NCBI GenBank assembly: GCA_038078215.1
Contig: JBBUED010000009.1
Span: forward strand, 1-21,543
DNA length: 21,543 bases
Direction of reading: 5' to 3'
DNA from: GWA1-40-21 sp038078215
GTDB lineage: Bacteria; Patescibacteriota; Minisyncoccia; Phycocordibacterales; GWA1-40-21
The notes below the pieces were generated by a model. It was not told the DNA's origin, made no database searches, and saw only the letters and a program-made list of their open reading frames with translations. The position numbers and the translations under genes are program-made. Below are positions 13,720-20,436 of this stretch, one piece after another; position 1 is the first letter of the stretch; each line of letters starts with the position of its first letter.

Positions 13720-14580
13720 ATGATTCGCAATAGCCCGACTCTCAAACCGTCAAAATTAAGAAGGCGGAGGCGAAAAATATTCGCCATTAAGACTATTCTT
13801 GTCCTCCTTCTTTTAATGGGTTTAGCCTTTTTGTTTTCTTGGTTTTCCAAAATGCCCTCCATTCAAATTGAAAACATAGAAGTATCGGGCAATTTGACCG
13901 TATCCAAAGATGAAATTATTAATCTCATAAGAACGGAGACATCGGCGAAATATTTTAGGTTATTCTCAAAGAACAGCGTATTTCTATACCCGAAGGAATC
14001 AATAGAGGCAAAACTGGCGGATGATTTCAAAAGAATTGAAACAGTATCAATAAAATTCAAAGGACTTAAAACCCTCATCATAAATATGGTTGAAAGAAAA
14101 CCAAACTCTCTTTGGTGCTTCAGCGGCGTAGAAGACGGGATTGCTCGCAAGAATAATAATTCAGGAATGTGCTATTTCCTAGACAAAGGAGGGTTGGTTT
14201 TCAGCGAGGCGCCTGACTTTTCCGGTACCGCATTCCTTCGCTATTACGGCTTGCTTGATGGTATTGAACAGCCGATAGGGGGAAATTATATGACGAGCGA
14301 AAAGTTTAGGGAGGTGTCGCGTTTTGTCGGTTCATTGGAAATTTTAGGAATAAAAGTCGCAACATTTCGAGCGGAATCGGAGAGCGATTACGAAATTGAT
14401 TTGAAAAACGGCATCAAAATACTTTTTGACGACAAACAGCCATTTGACAAGACCCTTGAAAACATACAATCAATTTTAAGCGAAGTTGATCTAAAAAAAG
14501 AATATCCATTGAATAATCCGTCCAACATAAATTATGTCGATTTGCGCTTTGGAAATAAGGTGTTTTTAAAGAGTGAATAA
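13720..14580 (+). CDS. ftsQ: FtsQ/DivIB-type cell division protein
   Basis: A 286-residue bitopic protein of the divisome. It has a basic cytoplasmic start (K-L-R-R-R-R-R-K, 12-19), one transmembrane helix (about 21-43) and an outer POTRA domain starting at I-E-N-I-E-V-S-G-N-L (50-59). The beta domain follows, with V-E-R-K-P-N-S-L-W, a typical FtsQ motif. It ends I-N-Y-V-D-L-R-F-G-N-K-V, the usual last strand of the family. FtsQ links FtsL/FtsB to the septal synthase. It is not next to other dcw genes in this window. The ATG lies 9-14 nt after an A/T-rich CATATT stretch and has no Shine-Dalgarno. Confidence 0.88.
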   Translation: MIRNSPTLKPSKLRRRRRKIFAIKTILVLLLLMGLAFLFSWFSKMPSIQIENIEVSGNLTVSKDEIINLIRTETSAKYFRLFSKNSVFLYPKESIEAKLADDFKRIETVSIKFKGLKTLIINMVERKPNSLWCFSGVEDGIARKNNNSGMCYFLDKGGLVFSEAPDFSGTAFLRYYGLLDGIEQPIGGNYMTSEKFREVSRFVGSLEILGIKVATFRAESESDYEIDLKNGIKILFDDKQPFDKTLENIQSILSEVDLKKEYPLNNPSNINYVDLRFGNKVFLKSE

Positions 14581-14618
14581 TCAGGTTTTAGTGATTAGGT
14601 TTTAGGTTTCAAGTCAAG

Positions 14619-14646
14619 TTGCTTTTCTTAATAAAAAGAATACAAT
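14619..14646 (+). promoter_or_regulatory. Promoter of hicBA
   Basis: TTGCTT (14619-14624), a 16-nt spacer and TACAAT (14641-14646). The ATG at 14655 is 8 nt beyond. The position of this promoter argues against an upstream in-frame TTG at 14619 as start codon. Confidence 0.6.
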
Positions 14647-14654
14647 TTCTTTAT

Positions 14655-14903
14655 ATGTCAAACGAATTTGAATATAAAATTGAATATGAAACAGACAAGG
14701 AAACAGGACAAGTCACTGCTACTATTCCAGAGCTAAACCATCTTTCATCTTTCGGAGATACTTTTGCCGAAGCGGAATCTAATGTCCGAGAAGCGGCTCT
14801 CGGTTATTTGGAATTGTTTATCAAAGAGCGTAAAGAAATTCCAAAACCGGCATTTCATACGGAAGGGACATATCTAAGACTTTTTATACCAAAGACCTCT
14901 TAA
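14655..14903 (+). CDS. hicB: HicB-family antitoxin
   Basis: An 82-residue protein with the HicB partial RNase H-like fold. It has Y-K-I-E-Y-E-T-D-K-E-T-G-Q-V-T-A-T-I-P-E-L (about 7-27), then S-F-G-D-T-F-A-E-A-E-S-N-V-R-E-A (33-48) and L-E-L-F-I-K-E-R near residue 55, in the usual order for the family. It should bind and block HicA. There is no ribbon-helix-helix or HTH tail, so autorepression, if any, must come from the complex. Start chosen at ATG 14655 because the promoter lies just before it. The toxin gene follows 11 nt after the stop. Confidence 0.88.
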   Translation: MSNEFEYKIEYETDKETGQVTATIPELNHLSSFGDTFAEAESNVREAALGYLELFIKERKEIPKPAFHTEGTYLRLFIPKTS

Positions 14904-14914
14904 TTTAAGGAATT

Positions 14915-15142
14915 ATGAGCAAACTAATTCCACTTCCAGCAAGAAAAGTTATCCAAAAACTAAAAAAAGCCGGTTTTAGCGAAACCCATCAAAGAGGCAG
15001 TCATCTTTATTTTAAAAGTAAAGACGGTACAAAAATTGTAACCGTGCCGGTTCACGGTTCAAAAGATATCCCTATCGGAACACTCTATAATATTGTCATA
15101 AGACAGGCTTGTTTATCCGCAGAGGAGTTTAATAACTTATAA
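14915..15142 (+). CDS. hicA: HicA-family mRNA interferase toxin
   Basis: A 75-residue dsRBD-like toxin that cleaves mRNA. It has K-V-I-Q-K-L-K-K-A-G-F (11-21), the catalytic R-G-S-H-L-Y-F (27-33, His30) and T-V-P-V-H-G-S-K-D-I-P-I-G-T-L. All are intact, so the toxin is probably active. The ATG is preceded by TAAGGA at about 6 nt. Gene order is hicB then hicA, the reverse of E. coli. A hairpin terminator follows at once. Confidence 0.9.
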   Translation: MSKLIPLPARKVIQKLKKAGFSETHQRGSHLYFKSKDGTKIVTVPVHGSKDIPIGTLYNIVIRQACLSAEEFNNL

Positions 15143-15152
15143 AATTTATAAG

Positions 15153-15182
15153 CTTGGCATTTGGAATGCCGAGTGGTTTTTT
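15153..15182 (+). terminator. Intrinsic terminator of hicBA
   Basis: CTTGGCATT (15153-15161) pairs with AATGCCGAG (15165-15173) around TGG, followed by TGG and six T. Just before it, CTTATAAA and TTTATAAG form another small palindrome. Confidence 0.7.
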
Positions 15183-15192
15183 CAGCAATGAC

Positions 15193-16230
15193 ATGAAAGG
15201 ATTTTGGAAACAACTAAATAGGCCGTTTTTCGCGCTGGCGCCGATGGCGGATGTTACTGATGCCGCTTTCAGGCAGATAATCGCGAAATACAGTCGGCAT
15301 GGAAAGACTGGCGGCGGTCCGGATGTGTTTTGGACCGAGTTCGTGTCGGCGGACGGCTTGGCGTCAAGAGGCAGAGAAAAACTTCTGATAGATTTGAAAT
15401 ATTCAGAAAACGAAAGACCGATTGTCGCGCAACTTTTTGGTTCGCATCCGGAAAATATGCGGGAGGCGGCGAAAATTGTCGCCGACCTTGGTTTTGACGG
15501 GATTGACATAAATATGGGCTGTCCTGACAGGGCGATAGAAAAGCAAGGCGCCGGCGTGGCGCACATAAAAAACCCAAAGCTCGCGCGTGAAATAATACAG
15601 GCGGCGATTGACGGCGCGGACGGTTTGCCGGTCTCGGTTAAGACGAGAGTTGGCTACAATAAAGACGAATCTGAAACTTGGATTCCCGAACTTATGAACG
15701 AAGATATTTCGGCGCTCACTATTCACGCAAGGACAAGAAAAGAGTTATCAAAGGCGTCAGCGAAATGGGAGAGGGTAAAAAAAGTCGTGGAAATAGTAAA
15801 GAAAAGTGGCAAAGAAATTCTTGTGATAGGGAATGGCGATGTTTTGGATTTGGAAGACGGAAGAATTAAAGCCGAAGAATCTGGCGCGGACGGAATAATG
15901 CTCGGACGGGCGATTTTCGGCAACCCGTGGCTGTTTGCCAATTTGGCCCAGATAAAACCTGGTAGCCAAATTGAGCATCCCTCCGAAGCCTTGGCGAAGG
16001 GGGATAACATTAGTATTAAGGAAAGGCTGAAAGTCCTAGTAGAACACACCAAACTCTTTGAAGAGCTTTTGAGTAAAGATAAGAATTTCGCGGTTATGAA
16101 AAAACATTACAAAGCTTATGTTAGCGGATTTGAAGGCGCGAAAGAATTGAGAATTAAGCTTATGAATGCCTTAAACGCTAAAGAAGTCGCCAATATTGTC
16201 TCTGATTATCTGAAATTGTCTCAAATTTGA
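15193..16230 (+). CDS. dus: tRNA-dihydrouridine synthase
   Basis: A 345-residue FMN enzyme that reduces uridines in tRNA D-loops. The TIM barrel starts F-F-A-L-A-P-M-A-D-V-T-D (12-23). The catalytic cysteine is Cys110 in I-N-M-G-C-P, followed by G-A-G-V-A-H. The FMN-phosphate region has V-I-G-N-G-D-V and G-A-D-G-I-M-L-G-R-A-I-F-G-N-P-W-L-F. The open frame extends upstream to a TTG at 15154, but that codon lies inside the hicBA terminator hairpin. The ATG at 15193 is therefore the better start and gives the usual family N-terminus. The promoter is not clear. After the stop comes a 600-nt gene-free region. Confidence 0.94.
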   Translation: MKGFWKQLNRPFFALAPMADVTDAAFRQIIAKYSRHGKTGGGPDVFWTEFVSADGLASRGREKLLIDLKYSENERPIVAQLFGSHPENMREAAKIVADLGFDGIDINMGCPDRAIEKQGAGVAHIKNPKLAREIIQAAIDGADGLPVSVKTRVGYNKDESETWIPELMNEDISALTIHARTRKELSKASAKWERVKKVVEIVKKSGKEILVIGNGDVLDLEDGRIKAEESGADGIMLGRAIFGNPWLFANLAQIKPGSQIEHPSEALAKGDNISIKERLKVLVEHTKLFEELLSKDKNFAVMKKHYKAYVSGFEGAKELRIKLMNALNAKEVANIVSDYLKLSQI

Positions 16231-16267
16231 CATATATTAGAATTTGTTTTGTATTATTTATTATCAA

Positions 16268-16295
16268 TTGACAATATTTTTTATTTTGATAGCTT
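16268..16295 (+). promoter_or_regulatory. Putative promoter of the plus-strand structured RNA
   Basis: A perfect TTGACA (16268-16273), a 16-nt spacer and a weak TAGCTT (16290-16295). Transcription would start near 16302. Confidence 0.5.
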
Positions 16296-16299
16296 ACTT

Positions 16300-16805
16300 C
16301 ACAGAGGCGGACTCGGGGTAATAAAAATACTTCCGGATGTTCCGACAGGAAAAGCCTAATCTGGCCCGCCAAAAAAGTGGAAAATTCCACATTACACAAA
16401 AGCCCAATAAAAATATAGCGGGCCAGATTAGGATAGTTTAATGTAGTTCTCTGAAAATTGACGAGCTTGGATATGTCCGATTGAGGTATATTTTACTCCC
16501 GTAAATATATCATAATAGCAGTCCAAGCTCGTCATACAAATACTTGATTTGACAGAGGCTAGTGTCCGAAACACCAATTCTTTATTTTCAAGGCTAGGTT
16601 TAGTTGTTTTCTAACGATTCCAACAAAAACCAAGATGCCTGTCAAAATAAATGGTAAAGTAGGCACAGCCATGTCAAATCATAATGCACCATCGGCCTGC
16701 TTTTTAGGAGGAGATGGGAGCAATCTAAAACCCTTTATCGTATGATTGGATCCTTGCTTATTTGCGAGGGGACAAATCATTCGGTAGAGGGTTTTTCGTT
16801 TTTAA
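16300..16805 (+). ncRNA. Unidentified large structured non-coding RNA of about 500 nt
   Basis: The 603-nt gap between dus and dnaX has no plausible coding frame but is full of long perfect pairings. CCTAATCTGGCCCGC (16355-16369) pairs with 16418-16432, 15 bp perfect, enclosing a GTGGAA/TTCCAC hairpin. A 13-bp perfect stem (16459-16471 with 16522-16534) encloses a second stem at about 16487-16512. TGATTTGACA plus GGCT (16545-16560) pairs with AGCC plus TGTCAAATCA (16667-16681). CCATC (16689-16693) pairs with GATGG (16713-16717), and a terminator follows at 16727-16805. The 5' strand of the third helix can pair instead with GCCTGTCAAA at 16637-16646, so two folds compete. tmRNA, SRP RNA and RNase P signatures are absent. 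RNA status is likely; identity is unknown. Confidence 0.6.
16727..16805 (+). terminator. Long-stem terminator of the plus-strand structured RNA
   Basis: AAAACCCTTTATCG (16727-16740) pairs over 14 positions with CGGTAGAGGGTTTT (16782-16795), including two G-U pairs. A further ATGATT/AATCAT stem lies inside. A T-rich tail (TCGTTTTT) follows. The G-U pairs suggest the structure rather than the sequence is kept. Confidence 0.7.
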
Positions 16806-16821
16806 ATAACAGGTCGTCTGC

Positions 16822-16827
16822 TATAAT
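16822..16827 (+). promoter_or_regulatory. -10 box of dnaX
   Basis: A perfect TATAAT 6 nt before the dnaX ATG at 16834, without a Shine-Dalgarno. A leaderless mRNA is predicted. The box follows directly on the terminator of the structured RNA. Confidence 0.65.
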
Positions 16828-16833
16828 ATTTCC

Positions 16834-17862
16834 ATGAATGAAATCGTGCTTTATAGAAAATATCGCCCGCAGAGCTTTAAGGATGTTCTCGGTCAGGAAA
16901 ATATCGTGAAAGTGCTGGAAGGATCTGTGGCCCTAGGCAACATTTCTCACGCTTATCTTTTTGCCGGTTCGCGCGGGACAGGGAAGACCAGTATTGCCAG
17001 AATTTTCGCCAAAGCGATTGGATGCAGCGATAACGACCTCTACGAAATTGATGCCGCTTCCAACAGAGGGATAGACGACATAAGAGAACTTCGCGAAGCG
17101 GTGAACACTTTGCCGTTTGAATCCACCTATAAAGTTTATATAATTGACGAGGCGCATATGCTCACCAAAGAGGCTTTTAACGCGCTTTTGAAAACTCTGG
17201 AAGAGCCGCCCAAGCACGCTGTTTTCATATTGGCCACCACTGAAATTGATAAATTGCCGGAAACGATTGTCTCACGATGCCAAGTTTTTACATTTAAAAA
17301 ACCGTCTCAAAAAATTTTGAAGGAGCTTGTTTTAAATTTAGCTAAAAAAGAAGGATTCAAACTGGAACCTTCTTCCGCCGATCTTATAGCTCTACTTGGG
17401 GAAGGTTCATTCAGAGATACGCAGGGAATACTTCAGAAAATTCTAAGCTTTTCCAAAGACAAGAAAATTTCCGTTGAAGAAGTAGAGCAAGTTGCCGGCG
17501 CCCCCAAAGCCAGCTTAGTCAACGACTTTATCAAATCTATTGATGAGAAAAATTTATCGAGCGGACTTGAAGCGATAAAATCCGCCGTTTCAAATAATAT
17601 TGATATGCTCGTCTATCTGAAACTTGTCTTGCGAAAAATGAGAACAATTATTCTTCTCAAATACGCCAAAAATATGGAGAGCTCAATCCGAGAGGAATAT
17701 TCGGAAGAAGATTTTGAGTTTCTTAAAGAATTAAGCGAGAAAAAAGAATCAAGTATCAATTCCAAAACTCTTCTGGAAATGCTCGCTACTTACGACTCCG
17801 TCGCCCGCGCTAACATCCCCGAACTTCCGCTTGAGCTCGCGCTGATAAAGCTGGCTTCGTAA
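16834..17862 (+). CDS. dnaX: DNA polymerase III subunit gamma (DnaX), zinc module missing
   Basis: A 342-residue AAA+ clamp-loader subunit. Walker A is G-S-R-G-T-G-K-T-S (45-53). Walker B is V-Y-I-I-D-E-A-H (101-108). The S-R-C arginine-finger motif is at 147-149. In most DnaX proteins a four-cysteine zinc module of about 25 residues lies between A-K-A-x-x-C and D-x-x-E-I-D-A-A-S-N. Here the two are joined directly (A-I-G-C-S-D-N-D-L-Y-E-I-D-A-A-S-N, 61-77). The protein also ends after domain III, so there is no tau extension. It is a minimal clamp loader. The start is fixed by TATAAT 6 nt upstream. Confidence 0.95.
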   Translation: MNEIVLYRKYRPQSFKDVLGQENIVKVLEGSVALGNISHAYLFAGSRGTGKTSIARIFAKAIGCSDNDLYEIDAASNRGIDDIRELREAVNTLPFESTYKVYIIDEAHMLTKEAFNALLKTLEEPPKHAVFILATTEIDKLPETIVSRCQVFTFKKPSQKILKELVLNLAKKEGFKLEPSSADLIALLGEGSFRDTQGILQKILSFSKDKKISVEEVEQVAGAPKASLVNDFIKSIDEKNLSSGLEAIKSAVSNNIDMLVYLKLVLRKMRTIILLKYAKNMESSIREEYSEEDFEFLKELSEKKESSINSKTLLEMLATYDSVARANIPELPLELALIKLAS

Positions 17863-17950
17863 TTAGGCTGTAGGTTTTAGGTGTTAGGTTGTAGGAAAGA
17901 AATTAATTTTTTAATCCGCAACCTAATACTTACAGCCTACAAACTTTTTC
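17863..17950 (+). repeat. Long inverted repeat after dnaX, likely its terminator
   Basis: The left arm (17863-17895) is made of TAGGCTGTAGG and TTAGGTTGTAGG words, and the right arm (17919-17943) is its imperfect inverse. An ATTAA/TTAAT hairpin lies in the middle. The plus strand continues CTTTTTCC, so it can work as a terminator. The words match the GTTGTAG array at the dprA end. Confidence 0.6.
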
Positions 17951-18032
17951 CGAATTAAAATTCTGGATTTTTCAATCATATTCCTATAAGCTAGTAGCTA
18001 ACAGCTATAAGCTATCTTAAGCTGTTTTACAT

Positions 18033-18106
18033 TGCCGGATCGTCTAACGGTAGGACAGCAGCCTTTGAAGCTGTTTATCTTGGTTCGATTCCAAGTCCGG
18101 CAGCCA
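18033..18106 (+). tRNA. tRNA-Gln (anticodon TTG)
   Basis: Complete cloverleaf of 74 nt. The acceptor TGCCGGA pairs with TCCGGCA. The D-arm is GTC/GAC. The anticodon arm is GCAGC/GCTGT, with a G-U pair, around CTTTGAA, so the anticodon is TTG. The T-arm is CTTGG/CCAAG around TTCGATT. The discriminator is G and the CCA end is encoded (18104-18106). It stands alone between dnaX and a membrane protein gene. Confidence 0.96.
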
Positions 18107-18153
18107 GTTTGAGATAGGTTCGGAGTCCGAGGAGTAGTCTCTAATATAAAATA

Positions 18154-18876
18154 ATGATTCAAGTTCGAGGAACAAAATATTTTCACCTAGGATGGCTTGC
18201 AGTATCTCTTTTGATTGGATTTTTTACAGCCCGCCAAATTGGTCCTGAAACAATCTATCTAAAACCGGTAGTTATCACTTCTGGTGATCCAGTTGAGGCA
18301 ATTAAAAATTGTGGCGAGAGTTGTAGTGTGTCTGGCCAACTTCTAGGGATTGATAATCCTAATTTTTCAGATCAACTAGGTGGTTTCGATAACTTTTTCC
18401 CTCTCTCAGCTATATCCAAATTTGATCTGAACATTAAATATGTATTAGAAGGAAATACTTTTCTAGAAGTTACTTATCCAAAATACTCTGAAAGGGTTAA
18501 GGATATTAGTATTTCTTGCAACAATAAAAGTATCCCTAAGTATTCTTCTGAAAAGCCCCATGAGAACATCTCGGGCGTTAGATCGTATTTGGTAGGCGAA
18601 AGAGTGTCTCAATATTTTTTATGCGCGAACCCTGAATTTAATTTTTCTTATAATCCAACTCAAAAAGTAGAAGTCGGGCCAAATGAATATGTTAAATTCA
18701 CAACGCAAGGCAAAGATGCTGTCGTTATGTTTAATAGTCTTTCAGTAACTTTGACGCCCGACTGGTTGACGAAATTTTCAATTTTTCTAATATCATTTTT
18801 TCTCAGTCTAGGCGCAGGGAGTCTTTTCTACCTATTTTTATGTAACATAGGTATATTCCGAGGAGTGTCAAAATGA
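18154..18876 (+). CDS. Hypothetical protein with N- and C-terminal membrane helices
   Basis: A 240-residue protein that I do not recognise. Residues about 10-27 and 206-233 are hydrophobic helices. The roughly 180 residues between them are polar with several Asn, Ser and Tyr, and probably lie outside the membrane. That part has Cys residues at about 51, 55, 122 and 156, which could pair. The topology is therefore a two-anchor protein with an extracellular beta-rich domain. The ATG lies 6 nt after TAATAT, so again a leaderless start. Codon use is slightly more AT-rich than in the core genes, which fits an accessory gene. Confidence 0.6.
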   Translation: MIQVRGTKYFHLGWLAVSLLIGFFTARQIGPETIYLKPVVITSGDPVEAIKNCGESCSVSGQLLGIDNPNFSDQLGGFDNFFPLSAISKFDLNIKYVLEGNTFLEVTYPKYSERVKDISISCNNKSIPKYSSEKPHENISGVRSYLVGERVSQYFLCANPEFNFSYNPTQKVEVGPNEYVKFTTQGKDAVVMFNSLSVTLTPDWLTKFSIFLISFFLSLGAGSLFYLFLCNIGIFRGVSK

Positions 18877-18932
18877 TAGAATAAAAGTAATCAAAAAAGC
18901 CTTGTGGAGATTATTTGCCTAAACAAAATATT

Positions 18933-19532
18933 ATGAACTCAATTTGTATATTTGGAGATAGCACCGCATGGGGCGCGTGGGATATTGAAAAGGGCGGTTG
19001 GGTAAATCGTCTTTGGTTTTATGTTGGCGAAAAAACCGATGGCGAGTGTGAGATTTACAATTTAAGTATTTCTGGCGGAACAACAGAAACAATACTTGCA
19101 AGATTTGAGTCTGAAGCAAAAATCCGCGGAGCCGATGCGCTAATTTTTCAATCCGGCGGAAATGATTCTTGCTTGGAAAGTAAAAATGGCAATAATCGTG
19201 TACCGCTAGAACAATTTGGAAAAAATTTAGAAGAAATCATTAGAAAGGCCAAAAACATAACATCAAATATCATTTTTATCGGATTAAAGAATGTTGACGA
19301 GCCGAAAACAACGCCTGTTTCATGGAAGGATATTTACTATATCAATGCCGAAATAAAAAAATATGACGAGACAATGAGGAATATTTGCAAAGAAAACAAA
19401 ATTCATTATTTAGATATTTTTGGCCTTTTTGAAAATGAGGATTTTAAGGACGGTATTCACCCCAATATCGCGGGACATAAGAAAATTTTCGAGAAGGTAA
19501 AAAGTTTTCTTGAAGAAAATAAATGGATATGA
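18933..19532 (+). CDS. SGNH/GDSL-family hydrolase
   Basis: A 199-residue lipase/esterase-like protein of the SGNH fold. Block I is I-C-I-F-G-D-S-T-A-W-G with catalytic Ser10. Block III is S-G-G-N-D at 74-78 (Asn77, oxyanion hole). Block V is D-G-I-H-P-N (Asp173, His176). There is no signal peptide, so it acts in the cytoplasm. The substrate is unknown; relatives deacylate lipids, sugars or carbohydrates. An upstream TTG at 18915 is in frame, but the ATG at 18933 begins exactly at the first strand. The stop TGA overlaps the next gene, so the two are translationally coupled. Confidence 0.88.
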   Translation: MNSICIFGDSTAWGAWDIEKGGWVNRLWFYVGEKTDGECEIYNLSISGGTTETILARFESEAKIRGADALIFQSGGNDSCLESKNGNNRVPLEQFGKNLEEIIRKAKNITSNIIFIGLKNVDEPKTTPVSWKDIYYINAEIKKYDETMRNICKENKIHYLDIFGLFENEDFKDGIHPNIAGHKKIFEKVKSFLEENKWI

Positions 19533-19852
19533 CCACAAAAAATGTAAAACTTGTCGTTTTCGTCCCGCTTTCTCATGCTGACACAGTGCGTCAAGCGCTC
19601 GGTGAAGCCGGAGCAGGTAAAATCGGGAATTATGACTTCTGTTCTTTTTCTTCTCACGGCACTGGCCGATTTCATGGAAACGAAAAATCAAACCCCGCTA
19701 TAGGTGAATTAGGAAAATATGAAGAGGTAGAGGAAGAACGAATTGAGGTCGTTGTGCCACAAGAGATTTTGAAAGAAGTCGTTGAGAAAGTAAAAAATGT
19801 CCACCCATATGAAGAAGTTGCCTTTGATATTTATCCTTTGGAAGATTTTTAA
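19523..19852 (+). CDS. Small NIF3/YqfO-like protein
   Basis: A 109-residue protein matching the stand-alone form of the YqfO/NIF3 insertion domain (a CutA/PII-like ferredoxin fold). It has K-L-V-V-F-V-P-L-S-H-A-D-T-V-R at the start, G-A-G-K-I-G-N-Y-D-F-C-S-F (30-42), G-T-G-R-F-H-G (46-52) and V-H-P-Y-E-E-V-A-F-D-I-Y near the end. The function is unknown; metal or nucleotide binding is assumed for the fold. Two ATG codons fit, at 19523 and 19529. The second makes an ATGA overlap with the SGNH stop. Confidence 0.85.
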   Translation: MDMTTKNVKLVVFVPLSHADTVRQALGEAGAGKIGNYDFCSFSSHGTGRFHGNEKSNPAIGELGKYEEVEEERIEVVVPQEILKEVVEKVKNVHPYEEVAFDIYPLEDF

Positions 19853-19853
19853 T

Positions 19854-19976
19854 ATGGCAACAATTTACAAAAAAGTTTGGCGATAATATTTTGAGAAAAT
19901 CATTTCCGGCAAGAAAAAGCTGAAATTGCGTCTTAGAAATTTTTTGCGGAGGTTCTTTCTTTTTTATAGCTGTTGA
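19854..19976 (+). pseudogene. Remnant of an ASCH/DUF3850-like small gene
   Basis: The ATG at 19854, just 1 nt after the previous stop, opens M-A-T-I-Y-K-K-V-W-R. TAA follows at codon 11, and then in the same frame Y-F-E-K-I-I-S-G-K-K-K-L-K-L-R-L-R-N-F. This matches the N-terminus of small ASCH/DUF3850 proteins, which read W-x-E-Y-F-x-K-I-x-S-G-K-K-x-x-E-L-R-L. The stop stands where Glu is expected, and GAA to TAA is one change. After about residue 30 similarity ends, so the rest is lost. It is too short to be functional. Confidence 0.6.
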
Positions 19977-20027
19977 GTATTTTCTCAAAAGTCAGGTAAT
20001 AAGTAGATATCTTTGTCTTTATTATGT

Positions 20028-20033
20028 TAAAAT
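20028..20033 (+). promoter_or_regulatory. -10 box of the small membrane protein gene at 20040
   Basis: TAAAAT 6 nt before the ATG, with no Shine-Dalgarno. This is the same leaderless layout as for hpf and dnaX. Confidence 0.45.
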
Positions 20034-20039
20034 TAAACA

Positions 20040-20339
20040 ATGGAAAACATTATTCAAGCGGATATTTTTTTCTTTATTACAAGCGTCGCGGTTATCGTTT
20101 TTACCATCTGTTCAATCATCGTCATGATTTATGTTACTCGAATTTTAAGAGATATGAAGCATATTTCCAAGATGATGTCTCAAGAAAGCGACAAACTTCT
20201 TGGCGACATCGGCTCATTGAGAGAGGTGATTGAAGAAGAGGGGGCAAAAGTCAAGACGATTGCCAGTTTTTTTCTTAATTTATTTGCTCATCGCCGAAAG
20301 AAAGCGAAGACGAAACGAATGAATAAAACGATTGAATAA
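20040..20339 (+). CDS. Small membrane protein with coiled-coil-like helix and basic tail
   Basis: A 99-residue protein of unknown function. Residues about 8-33 form one transmembrane helix. After it comes a long amphipathic helix (M-K-H-I-S-K-M-M-S-Q-E-S-D-K-L-L) and a very basic C-terminus (H-R-R-K-K-A-K-T-K-R). The layout recalls DUF948-like small membrane proteins, but the similarity is only in layout. An overlapping frame at 20024 is a shadow. Confidence 0.65.
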   Translation: MENIIQADIFFFITSVAVIVFTICSIIVMIYVTRILRDMKHISKMMSQESDKLLGDIGSLREVIEEEGAKVKTIASFFLNLFAHRRKKAKTKRMNKTIE

Positions 20340-20380
20340 AGGAAACAATTTAAATCATTGTCAGCAAAATTATAAAAATC

Positions 20381-20411
20381 ATATCTCTAATTCGCGCGAA
20401 TGGTAGAATAG
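20381..20411. repeat. Dispersed palindromic repeat, copy 2
   Basis: The same ATCTCTA plus ATTCGCGCGAAT core as at 74-102, followed by a decayed tail (GGTAGAATAG). It lies in the leader region of the ArsR-like gene. Confidence 0.7.
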
Positions 20412-20436
20412 ATTTATTTGTTGCATAATAAAAAAC

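Noticed and set aside
14619..14654. Upstream TTG start for hicB
   Set aside because: The TTG is part of the -35 box, and the TACAAT -10 box lies between it and the ATG at 14655.
15154..15192. Upstream TTG start for dus
   Set aside because: It lies in the hicBA terminator hairpin, and the ATG at 15193 gives the normal family N-terminus.
16178..16399. 73-residue minus-strand frame after dus
   Set aside because: It overlaps the dus 3' end and the 5' part of the structured RNA, and has no start signals.
17998..18186. 62-residue minus-strand frame
   Set aside because: It covers the tRNA-Gln gene and has no protein-like features.
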